NCBI GenBank assembly: GCA_012932295.1
Contig: JAAONU010000001.1
Coordinates: 43,683,134 to 43,747,133 of the forward strand
Direction: 5' to 3'
Length of the DNA stretch: 64,000 bases
Origin: Cyclina sinensis
Lineage: Eukaryota; Mollusca; Bivalvia; Venerida; Veneridae
Shown: positions 48,130-59,600 of the stretch, piece after piece
Position numbering within the stretch: the stretch's first letter is position 1
Layout: every line of letters starts with the position of its first letter
Notes under the pieces: model-generated
What the model saw: the letters and a program-made list of their open reading frames with translations, nothing else
The model's database searches: none
What the model was told of the DNA's origin: nothing
Program-made: the position numbers and the translations under genes

Positions 48130-48863
48130 CAGGGCTCCTAAAATTTTGAAATCTCAATCGGTCCGACACCTCGACCCCCCCCCCCCCCCCCCCCACGAGA
48201 CCAAGAACCAACAAAATAAATAGAAACGATTTAAGGGCAAAGAACAATTTGAGTTATGATAGTGTTAACGTCGCGAAAATATGTGTTTTTCAAAGCGAAA
48301 GTAGAATTAGAGCTCATTTTACGACGTCAAACTAGTCACTGATATTTTTAAGTGTGGTTTGTGCTGCAGCTAGCCACTACAATAACTACTGTAAGCCCTT
48401 AATGAAATTAAGCAGACGACAGTTATCGCCTATTTCGATGCACACTCCTCGCACCGGTTGCGTCACGCTTTTCTACTAACTGTTTTCTGTACTGATCAAG
48501 GGAAGTAACCGCTGCGGGGAGTATGATTTCGATGAAATTATATTTCACAGTTTGAGCCGGTCAATTTTAATCGATTGGCCGGCTGCTAATCAAGCACACT
48601 TTTACTTGTTTACAAGTTAATTGGCGATAATTGCCGCGGGCAACATTGACAGTTTTATGGTTTTATGATAGGTGTGAAGTACGGATTAGCGATCATTTGA
48701 GGTTTTGGTGTGAGATTTTGACTGTTTTTTTGAAAAGTTAGACAGATTTTTTTTTTTTGGAAATTATCTGGACCGATTTTTTAAGGACTTTTGGACATCG
48801 AAATCGGTCCATAGAAATAAAATTCGGTCAAAACCGGCAAATTTTCGGTTTTCGGGAGCCCTG
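48130..48863. mobile_element. 734-bp CAGGGCTCC element, target duplication GTTTATAAG
   Basis: The left end CAGGGCTCC (48130-48138) and right end GGAGCCCTG (48855-48863) are perfect inverted repeats. GTTTATAAG flanks both sides (48121-48129 and 48864-48872), a 9-bp duplication. Both ends include 'atcggtcc' words. A C run of about 19 bases lies near 48175. No transposase frame is present. Confidence 0.8.
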
Positions 48864-49529
48864 GTTTATAAGCACTTTTTTGCTTTTTGGGCGGTTTTGA
48901 ATACAGTATATTAATAAGTTTCCAAATGTACGAGCGTAAAATGACCGTTAATCTGTAGGGAAATAGGGATTTCACTAGTGTTTTTGAAAATAAAATGAAA
49001 TAAAATGAAATTGTTTCTTAAAAATGCATTCTTCTCCATAGAACAGCGATTCGTTAACCCCAAGTTCCCAACTACAACATAACGCATTCGTACTTAGTTT
49101 ACATATAACCGGTGCTCAGGCTATAATCTGCCTTTCCAGTTTTCGCGATAAATATGATATGTTATTTTAATTATTGACCAGGCTATTTCTGGTGTAAAGA
49201 GAAAAAAGCCAGCCGAAAGTAACACCTAATTTTCATTATTCTGTTTCATGAAATAACTCTGTTTTGGTTTCCTGTTTTTTTTCTTTTTTTACATGCATGT
49301 GAATACATTTTTGGAAAGTGACATCCTATCCATTCCATTACACTCATTTATTGACCATGGTACATAATGTAGTCGTACGGAATATATACCAGGGGTAATA
49401 AATGGTGACATATATATGTATATGAATATATGGCATTTTCAGAAGTTGGGAAAAAAAAGTTGAGATAAAAATCTGGTAAAGAGTTTAACTGTACTGACAG
49501 TGTCCTGTACAAATGAATCAATTAAACCC

Positions 49530-49690
49530 GAGCTTTTTTCACAGGTTGGAGAATGTGCTCTTCCCTTAAATTTGGGGAAATTTAATGCAGTTTTTGTTTT
49601 TTTGCAAAAGGGGAAGAAAAAACTTGATGTAAATTGAATTTTAGGGGAAAACTATGATTTTAAGGAATTTTCCCTAGGGGAAGATGCCTG
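49530..49690. repeat. Dispersed repeat, copy 2 (pair with 32.95 kb)
   Basis: Direct copy of 32945-33105, sharing cttcccttaaatttggggaa and ttttgcaaaaggggaagaaa. The copies differ by small indels. The family is unknown. Confidence 0.7.
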
Positions 49691-49740
49691 TAAATGGCGT
49701 AGAAGGGGCAAAAACCCTTGAATACTATTATTTTCACTAA

Positions 49741-49895
49741 ACAATACTATTGTTAGGCTATGAAACAAGTTCAAAGTATAATTGATATTATTTTTAACAT
49801 TGTGGTGACAAGTTTACAATACTATTGTTAGGCTATGAAGCAAGTTCAAAGTATAATTAATAATATTTTTAACATTGTGGTGACAAGTTCTACTT
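49741..49895. repeat. 75-bp tandem duplication
   Basis: The word acaatactattgttaggcta begins at 49741 and again at 49816, followed in both by caagttcaaagtataatt and aacattgtggtgacaagtt. Two copies only, with minor differences. Confidence 0.8.
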
Positions 49896-50653
49896 CAAAA
49901 CATAGTCTTATTGTTTTGTTCATCCTTATAGCATTGTTCACAGCTATTATTCGGTCCAGTTAAATGTCATTCGGTCCAGTCAGATTATTGCCTTGTCTGG
50001 TCCGAATGTCCAGTGCTTCAAAAAGTTATTCGTGAAGACTGCAGGATTTTTTTATTTTTCATCCATACTTTTACTAGTAAATTACACTATTATTGCAGGC
50101 ATTAATATATCCTTAAAAAGACAATACATGTATATGCCAAAAATGCCATGCTATGACACTAAAATTGTATTGCATATGCAGGTTGCTGGAAATTGTTGCA
50201 GACATGACATGAAACAGTAGAGGATTTAAAGTATATTTCACAAAAATCTGTGTCAGATGTGTAGAAACTGTTTAGGACCAAAAAAAAATAGTTTTGTAAC
50301 CATGGTACATGTACCTGGTAAACTTGACTACTTAATTGTCAGATATTCGTTAATCTGTGATGGATTATGAATTATGTGATAATTCTATATTTGTTGTTAT
50401 TGCTGTTGTTGTTTGTATGTTTGATAAACTTGATCTCTATAAAGTTAGATTAAATTTACTCTTGTATATCAGTAGAATTATTCAATCATGCTTATTTTCA
50501 TAACTATTTGATATTGAAAAGTAGTTTCAATATATCATATACTATTTTTTCAATGTGTCTATATTATTTTTGAACTGAGAGCGTCTTAAATGATTTCAGG
50601 AAAGTCATTGTTTTTTTCCAGGTTTTTACTGCCTGTTTGTTATTAATTTTTAG

Positions 50654-53600
50654 AATGAAGATCAAGCATCACTGACCTATACAGAATGGAGATACAGGAG
50701 TCTGATTCATTGACAAAGGTAACTATTGAAAGATGGTGTCAGAATATATTTAATATTATATTAATTAGATTTAAAAAAAAACAACAACTTTACGTTTTCT
50801 GAAGATTGAATTATTTTTCAAATTACCTGAAGGTAAAGTAGGAATGAAAGGTGCAAGTTTACTTTGTCAATTTTAGTTTGGTTTAACTTTCTTCAAAGAC
50901 TATAATCTTGATGGATTTAAGCATTTACATGTACCCTGTTCTGAAATGAACTGTAAGACATTTCATAGTTCAAAGTATCGGATACATGTACCGGTAATGT
51001 AGATTCAGTAGACAGTAGATATTTCTTGTTTATTTTAGTCTGGTAAGAAGAAAAAAGGTCTAGATGGACAAGCTATGAAAAACATCCGCAAGATTTCTGA
51101 TTTCTTTAAAACACCAGAAAAACAAGTAGACAAACAAAAGCAAAAAAACCTTTTGCAGTTCTTTGCAAAATCTGGTCAAGAAACTGAGGAGAAATTGTAT
51201 GACATTAACACAGAAAATATTGGTGAAGTAATTGATACCTCTGTTGAAGTTACCACTCCAAACAACAGTGACAAAGAAAACAATGAAGTTTTGGATCAAA
51301 ATGAAATTTCAGTTTGTGAAAGTAAGGCAAAGGAGCCACTTAAAGAAAAGGGTATTGAGAAAAGTTGTGATGAGGAAAAAGGAAGTACAAGGCTAAACTT
51401 TCCAGAAAATGAACCTGAAATAAAGAAGAAAAAGAAACACAAAAAGAAAAAGTCACATGAAGACAGGGCAGATGATTGCTCATCAGATAGTTTAGTACTT
51501 TTGTCAGATTCTGCTATAAATCAGCCAGTAACTGAAGATTTTCTAAGGTTAAGAGAAAATCAAGTAAAAAAAGAAAAGAAAATTTCTGAAGAAGTTTCAG
51601 GTGAAAGAGTTGGAAAAAAGCCTAAATCAGAAAAACAACCCAATGAAACAAATTCAGAAAAAATTAACACTGAAATAGAAGACAATAAGATGGTTTCTTG
51701 TGAAAAAGAACAGGGAATACGAAAGAAAAAGAAGCACAAGAAAAAGAAATCACAAGAAGGTAGGATGGTTGACAGTTTCTCAGACAGTGTGATACTTCTG
51801 TCAGATTCTAGTACGGCTGAGCCATTAACAGACAATAATGTTAAAGCAGTAGAAGATGAAATGAGTATCAGTGATTGCAATGGTTTATTGTCTGTAACTA
51901 AATCATCGTTATCTGATAACACAGAAAGAAAACTTATTAATGAAGTGTTGGGTAAAACAGTTACAGGTGTAAATGTCATAAACAGTAACAATGGTAACAG
52001 AAATGATGTCTGTAGTACCTCTAGACTGAAAAAGTCTAAGCAGAGAAAGACTGCAGCAAGTGACGAAGTTTCCATGAAATGCAAAGAAACTGTAACTTCA
52101 AATTGTGTGGATAAAGGTGATACACATAAGAAAATGAAAAAGAAACATTTGAAATCAGAATCCTTGAAGGGTGATCAGAAAGTACAAGAGGATAAGGAAC
52201 TATCAGTAGTTGAGGTCACACAAAAGGAGAAGTTAAAAACAGAAGGTAAAACATGTGAAAAGAGAAATTCTAAGAAATCAGCATTGAAAGGGAAAGACAT
52301 GTTGAACTTACTGAAAGAGATTCAGTCAGAAGAATCTGTAGATGCAAAGAAAAGGAAACATAAAAGAAAACATAAACATAAGGTAAAAGAAACTCAGAAA
52401 AAGGACGTAATGGAGATTGCTGTTTCTGAAGATAATTCTGATAGTAAAAATGATGCAAATATGTCAGAGAAGCCTTGTCAAGAAAAGATCAAAAGTCAAA
52501 GTAGAGAAGGTGAAAAAAATGAAAAGATAGGAAAAGGTTTGTGCCAGAATGAAGGAAAGCGAAAAAGCACAATGCATCAAGTTTTAGATGATAAGGAAGC
52601 AGCCATCAATGAGAACCAGATCAGTGAAAGGCTGACAGAAGATACAATGAAAGTGAAAAAAGATAAACTCAAGAAGAGAAATAAATCTGATAAAAAGTCT
52701 AAAAGAGATTTAGTGGGAAGTGCACAAGAAAATGAAAATCAGTTGTCATATGAAGATTTCACAGAAAATTTAGACAGTAAGTCAGCAGAATTGCCTGAAA
52801 AAAAGAAAGAAAATAATACTAAAGAAATGTCCTACAGTGACTACTTGAAGCTTATGGAAAAGGCTGATAGAGTTGACAATATGGATGTAAGTGACTGTGA
52901 TAATGAAGGTATACACGATGACAAAGAAAAGATGGAAACTGAGCCACAAACTTCACAGAAAGATGTTGTAGATGGCATGATACTAGAAAAGAAAAGTATC
53001 AAGACATTTTTTTCTATCATGACTTCAACACCAGACAGGATGTTTTCTAAAAAGGAAAGGAAAAAGACTGCCGAAAAAACAACTGTTGTTACAGGTGATA
53101 AAGGTAAAATAAAAAGTGAAACAAGTCAGGACACACAGAATGAAATTACTAAAAGTAAATTAGAAGTGCATGAGACAATAGATGTTGAAACAGTTGATGT
53201 TAATGATGAAGTTGATTCAGATGCTCAGATTGTAAAAGTTGGTATTCAGAGTAAAATTACATCCTCAGGAAAGACAACTCAGGCAACTCTAAGTTTTGGT
53301 AAAACTGGTTTGACCGTCTTGAAACCGCTTCCAAAATCTGATGATGAAGAAACAAAGAATGTTTATAAAAATTCTGATAAATGTGATAACCTAGATATAG
53401 ATAAAATTGAGAAGAAAAATTCAGCCACACCAGGTAGAGGGAGAAAGTCAAGAAAAGACACTGTTGATTTAGATGTTACAGATAGTTCAGTATTTGCTAC
53501 ACCAAAGAATGTGAGGAAGGGACAAGGGAAGAGGAAACTGGAAGAGGAAGAAGATTCAGAATCAGCTGAGAGCGGAGAAAGGAGGAGATCAATGCGGAAA

Positions 53601-56600
53601 CGGTACAAGGTTGAAGCCTTTCAGATGGATGCCGATAAGAAAACACCTATTAAGATTAAGCTTAAAAGGTAAGAAGCTAAGAGCATTGTTACATGTAAAT
53701 TGAAATACTGCTGAAGGATGTTAAACAGAATCAATATATAAGTAACGTATATAGGTTACAAGTAATGTATAACTGATAGTATTTTTATTTACCTAGTATA
53801 CTTACCCATAGCTTTTTGTTATTAAAGTTAGATGTGTTATAACTAATATTACATCTGGGGATATAAGAATGTCCATTATTGACACTTTCAGGTGCCCTAA
53901 GAGCAGCAGCAGTGGAGAAGACAGTGAGAGGTCAACATTGAATATCCAGAAAGCTAAGGTGAATCTTTCGAAAAGAATTTTCAGCTGAAAGCTGCATTAA
54001 TTTAGAGTTTCAGATTTAACTTGTTGAACATGATAAGTCCAGCTACAGTGCAACAATCTTGCAATTGTCTAGATTGCTCCTCCTGTACAACTGATTTCTT
54101 GAAATCTTGTTTAAATCAAATCTCTGCTATGATAACTATGCTTAAAATCAAGTATTGTTTATACATATAATGAAGGCACTATTAATTGAATTGCTCAAGC
54201 TTTTAGAAAGAAATTGTTCTATTATCCATGGCTGACAATAAATTTTACTTGATTTTAAGCAATGTTATTTCCTAGCGTAAAGATTTTGACAGTAAAGAGT
54301 GCTTTAGTCTGTTTCTAAGGAAAACAGAACTTAAATGCCGCAGTTCCTTCAGTTTTCTTTATCAGCAGATTGACTACCTTTCAGGTGAATGTAAAGCAGT
54401 CCACAGCCCAGGCCTTGTTAGAAAAGGCCAAAAGAGGAAGATTGAAAAAGCATAAGGTGAAGAATATAAAAGAGAAGTCAAACTTGATTAAAAAGAAAAG
54501 TGGCAGAACTAAAGATAAGAAGTCAAGGAATGAATCAAACTCATCTGAGGACTCAGTGACCCGCAGGAGTTCACGACTTGAAGGTAGAATAATGGCTTCA
54601 ATGGAAGAGGTATCTCTAGAAAATATTGTTATATCTTCATCAGAGGATGAAGGGGAGACAGGAAAACCAATGAAGAAAAGGGGACGACCTAAAGGTTCAA
54701 AGAACAGGGCTCAGTCACCAAAAAAAGATGTGGTTGGTAATACTGATGGGACACCTTCAAAGAAGGAAGCTGTAAAATTGAAAACAGGCACCCCCTCCAA
54801 GAACAAGACTCCTTCAAAGAAAACAGGTATGAAGTCATTCTATTTCTTAAAAAAAAAAAAAAAGGAGGGAAAAAAAGATTGTTACAGGCAATATTCTTCA
54901 GCTAGATTAAATTATGCTGTAAGGATAGAAAACATGGAATTTTGTTGCTCAGTTTTAGCAGCATTTCCTGAGGTCAAACCAGAAGATGAATTTTGTTTGT
55001 TAAGTAATGTAAGTTGTATTTTTTCTGTGATTGTGAAAGATTCTAGGTGAATTTGCAAAGCTTTGTGACCGTGTGTTATAAAGAAAGTTAGTGGCTATGA
55101 AAGAATTCTACAGTGAGTTATTGAATATTGTTCACAGTTCTGTAAAAGAAAATTGATCCAGGAATACTTAATATCTCTCAGTTATATTACAGGAATGAAG
55201 CTGGCCCCAATGTTTTTGTTGGGAAAGAACAAGTCAGCAGTGCCATCACCAAAAAAGGTTGTCCTAGATCCGGAGACCCTCAAGCAGAGACAGGCATTTC
55301 TGATGAGTGGAGTACCAGAGGAGCTACGTAAACAGACTGCTTCTAGAAGTATGACACAGGTTGATGCAGATTATCCTCCAATACCTAGAACCAGTCATGT
55401 CCTACAGGTAAATCCATTCAGCATCAAGAACCATTATTCACTGCACATGGAATTACATAGACTTCAGTATTGTTATCTGTTATACTAATGATGGCATGTA
55501 AAATAACACCCGTTGATGGTATGTTAGATGTTTAAAAAACATGTAGGTGTTAGTCTGATGATTTGTTTACCTGTAAATTTTGATTTCATTTCATAGTTTT
55601 ATGTTTTAATGTAAGTGAATAATCCATGCTTTAGAAACCACAGCAAGAGTAAGGCTTTACTTGGTGAAAGTAATACGGGACCCTTTTATGTAATGAGGGA
55701 ATACAGACTGTTGACTTTGTAAAAGTTTCAGTTCTGTTTTAAAAAAACAAAACAAAAAAACTTGCAGTCATTGATTAAGTTTATATGTTCCCTAGAAATG
55801 AGTTTCTTTCATCTTTTTTATTTTGAAGAATTAGCTAAATCTCTGTGATGTCTGTCAATGTGAAGTCAAAATTCTTCAGGCACCAGCAGATCAGGATGAA
55901 CAACAGTTGAGGATGTTAAATGTCTGGGACTTGAAACCTGTGCAGTTGCCACTTCGTGATTTTGTCATTCCTTCCACTGTCAGGCCAACAGTGAGTTTCA
56001 AAGGGTCTCTGATTGACAAGAATCCAAGAAGCTCAAAAAATCTTCACAAAATCAAGGTGACTATGATAAAAGTGGTAAATCTGACAATTGTTTATACCTA
56101 GGCCTTGAGCACAGCTTTTCTATGACTGTTCAAAATTGATAGTTACTGGGCAAAAGAAGTTTTCATGCTGAAATAATCCACCTTGATTATTTTATATACC
56201 AATATTGTCAGTTTTTAAAATTCAGTTTTAGAAATTTGTTTAAAGTACTGTTTTACTTCACAGCTTTATCTCTTTAATGCTCTTGTTTTAGCTGATAGAC
56301 TTTTAGGTTATACTGGTAAATATGTGACTTGACTATGATCGACAGTTTTGTTCCTTTTTATGCTAATATAACTGTTGTTTTATAGGACTTTAGAGGGCAT
56401 TCTCCAATACCGGATGATATGGTTGACTTATGTCTGAAGGAGATAGCATCTTTCAATCCAACATACCCAATCAATGCTATGTACAAAGCTTTGAAGGAAA
56501 TGAAGGTAGAAACTGAAAAACCTCTGCCCAGATCTGGTGAGTAAATTTGCTTACAAGCTTATCAAGCAGGAAAATGTTTGAATTAAATCCATCTGAATCA

Positions 56601-59600
56601 CATTTAAATCTTAAGACTAGATGTAACTGGTAGATATTGTTTAATTTGTTTCTGTGTTTGTTACCAGTAAAATCTATGATCAATCTGTATGTCTGTGCAG
56701 GTCTGGTCATGTCTTGCACTGTTAGCTGATTTGTCAATAAGTTCTCAGCAAATACCCCTATCAATGATTAATTGGTCTGTCAGAATTGATTAATAGACAA
56801 GTGATGTAGAATTTTGGCAGGGCAGGGTTAAAACAATGTTAGAATATGGTTTGGAGTTGTTTTACCAAATAACAACTAGATAGAACCTGCCTACATATTG
56901 CTGTAGTTTGGTGGAAGACGTGGACAAGTAGTTCACAAATGTTGAAATACATGTATGTTTGTTATGGTCGACATTTCAGTTTTTAATGATAACATATTTC
57001 ATTTCTTTTTCGATAAAGATCTAAATCTGAGCCTTATGTTCATTGTCATAGCAATATTCTATTTAACAAGTGATAAGATTAAACCTCATATATTCCTCTG
57101 AGCTGTGTTGCATTTGAGCTAGTTTGCATTCTTTAAACATTATTAACTCGTAGAAGCTGTAGTTTCTCTCAAAATATTACTGTTAACAGATGTTGACATC
57201 AAAACTCAATTCTTGGAGTGGGCGAAAGAAGTGATAATTATTTTCTAAAATAGTATTTGTCAGTTCTCAGATTTGCTTAAAGCATTGACATGTTTTTAGA
57301 CTACATTGTAAACTCATTCAGGAGGGATTTGTCTGATTGGGCTTTGACTGTTACTTAATAACTTGCCCTTCACTGTGTGTATAGAGTCAATGTTAAGGAC
57401 AGACATGAAAGGTATACTGGATGGTTGTACTGACATGATGGTGATAGAGGATGAAGAAGACAGTAGCCAGAAGAAGAAAAAGAGAAGTCTGAAACTACAG
57501 AAGAAAACACAGCAAAATATAGAGGAAACAAAAATAGAAGAAAAAAATAAACCAACAGGTACATGAATTCTCTTAATTAAAATATAGATAGTTGTCGATT
57601 TAACTTTATTTATAAATCAGTTTCTGTCAGATTTAGGTAATATAGCAAGTAGCTGGTATTGTTGATAGCTGCCAAAACCTTTGAGAACCAAAGTATTGAG
57701 TGTTACTAACACTCATGTTACTTAAAGTTATAAAAGATGGGGATATTAAACAGGATAATAATGTCATCTTCTTGCCTTGTTTTGCCTGAATGACCAGTAC
57801 ATCCTGAGAGTTATTATATTGATTAGGGAATTATACAGTTAACATTATGCCCCCCATTCCTGGGACACTCCTAATTCTTTTACATGCTCAGTGTGTAGCA
57901 CTGTCAAGAAGGTGGGGCTTCTGTTAACTTCTGTTTAACATCTTGTTTTTTACATATATATGAAAGGCAATCTGTAGTCTTTGTTGAAGTTTATTCTTAC
58001 AAATTCTGAAATTACTAGGTTCAAGTCTACTATGGACAGAGAAGTATTGTCCTGCCAAGACAGCTGATGTTCTGGGTAACTCTGGTGTACTGAAGAAGTT
58101 AAAGACATGGTTAACTGAATGGAAGCATGTTCTTGACAGAGAGGCAAGGAAAGCTAGAAAATTGTTAATGAAGAAGAATAAAGGAAAGTTGCCAAGTAAA
58201 AAAGGTAATTTGTAGTTGTGATCAAGTTTCGATTGATATGCAGTGTCAGCTGAACATTTAAGAGGTACTATTTTAGAAGAAAGGTCATGGCTTAAAACAG
58301 AGTTTTTAACCATTGGTTTGTGAGTGGTCTGGTCCATATTAATTGTGAAAATAGTGACTTATCATCCTGAAATGTAGTTCAATGATAAACCAGTCAAATG
58401 GGTCCCATGTTTGTTTGAGAAACTTACAGTTAAAAGATTAAATACAGTTACATGTACGATTATTTGTATCTGGTTAGCAGGATTTAGAAACAGGGTACAC
58501 AAAATACTGTTTTTAAGCAAAAGTTTGAAAATACTTGTTAGCAGCTGTGAATAGATTTCATTGGTCAGATAAGCAAGAGAATAAATAACATGTCTATTCA
58601 GTTATATATACATGTTTATCTTGATTGAATTTTAATAGATGATGATGACCTTTGGGATGATGGTAGTGATTTTGATCTGGACAGTGATGACAGTGATGAA
58701 GATGATTCCCTGTGTAACACTATGCTTCTGACAGGGCCCCATGGATGTGGAAAAACAAGCTCTGTGTATGCTCTGGCCCTGGAATTAGGATTTAAGGTAC
58801 TCTAGAAGCTGTAGAATACCTCTGATTATTATTTGGTTTCAAATTGCATATCTAGGGTGAATATTGTAATTAGATACATTTATACCAAATTGACACTGTA
58901 TTGAAGAGACTCTTTTTTCTTAGTAATATGAAGGTAGTTGATGAATGCTGATTTTAAAGTAAGACTGGTAAAATTTTGCTAGACTCTGGAAAATTGAATT
59001 GACCCCTTGAGAGAAAATAAGGTGATATTAAGCAAAACATTTCATAATAATTTTGCAATTCAGTTTTCTGTCAAGGAAGGTTATTTTTTTCAGCACTGAA
59101 GATGATTTATGAACAGATAGAATGTATTTTGCTCTTGGTTTATATGAAAGGATTAATTGTTAATTATATGCCAGGATAGAAACATGTACATAATTGTGTA
59201 TCATACTATACAGGTACATGAAGTTAACACATCTTCATGTAGAAGTGGGAAGCAGATCTTATCCCAGCTACAGGAAGCTACCCAGTCACACCAGGTGTCC
59301 AGCCAAGGCAACCATACACCCAGAAAAAATACAGGTACACTGATGCTTGATGAAGTGAAAGTTATTTTAAATATGGTCTGTTCTTGATTTTCACAGTTTA
59401 CTTTTGTGTCAGTGAGATTTTAGTTAGAAACCAATTTAGGTGAAAAAAGGGTCTGCACATTGAATGGAATATCTGTCTGTTGGAGTTTATTTATAGTCCG
59501 TAGAGGTTTCCTCAGTTTAATAACTTATCTGAAAGACAGTAAGTATCGTTAATGGAGGAGAGGAGGATCAAACTAGTGACCCCTGAGTCCAAGTCTCATA

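Larger units (their letters stand above)
40234..50653. other. Region between divergent NDE1 and ATAD5 starts
   Basis: About 10.4 kb between the first coding exons of two head-to-head genes. It holds five to six mobile elements or satellites (listed separately) and short unsupported open frames. Both genes probably have non-coding 5' exons here, since a splice acceptor precedes each start-codon exon. Stretches at 41.9-44.4 kb and 48.9-49.5 kb show nothing I can name. Confidence 0.6.

Noticed and set aside
51560..52084. 174-codon minus-strand frame within ATAD5 exon 2
   Set aside because: Antisense shadow of a Lys/Glu/Ser-rich exon, giving the expected Phe/Leu/Ser-rich composition.
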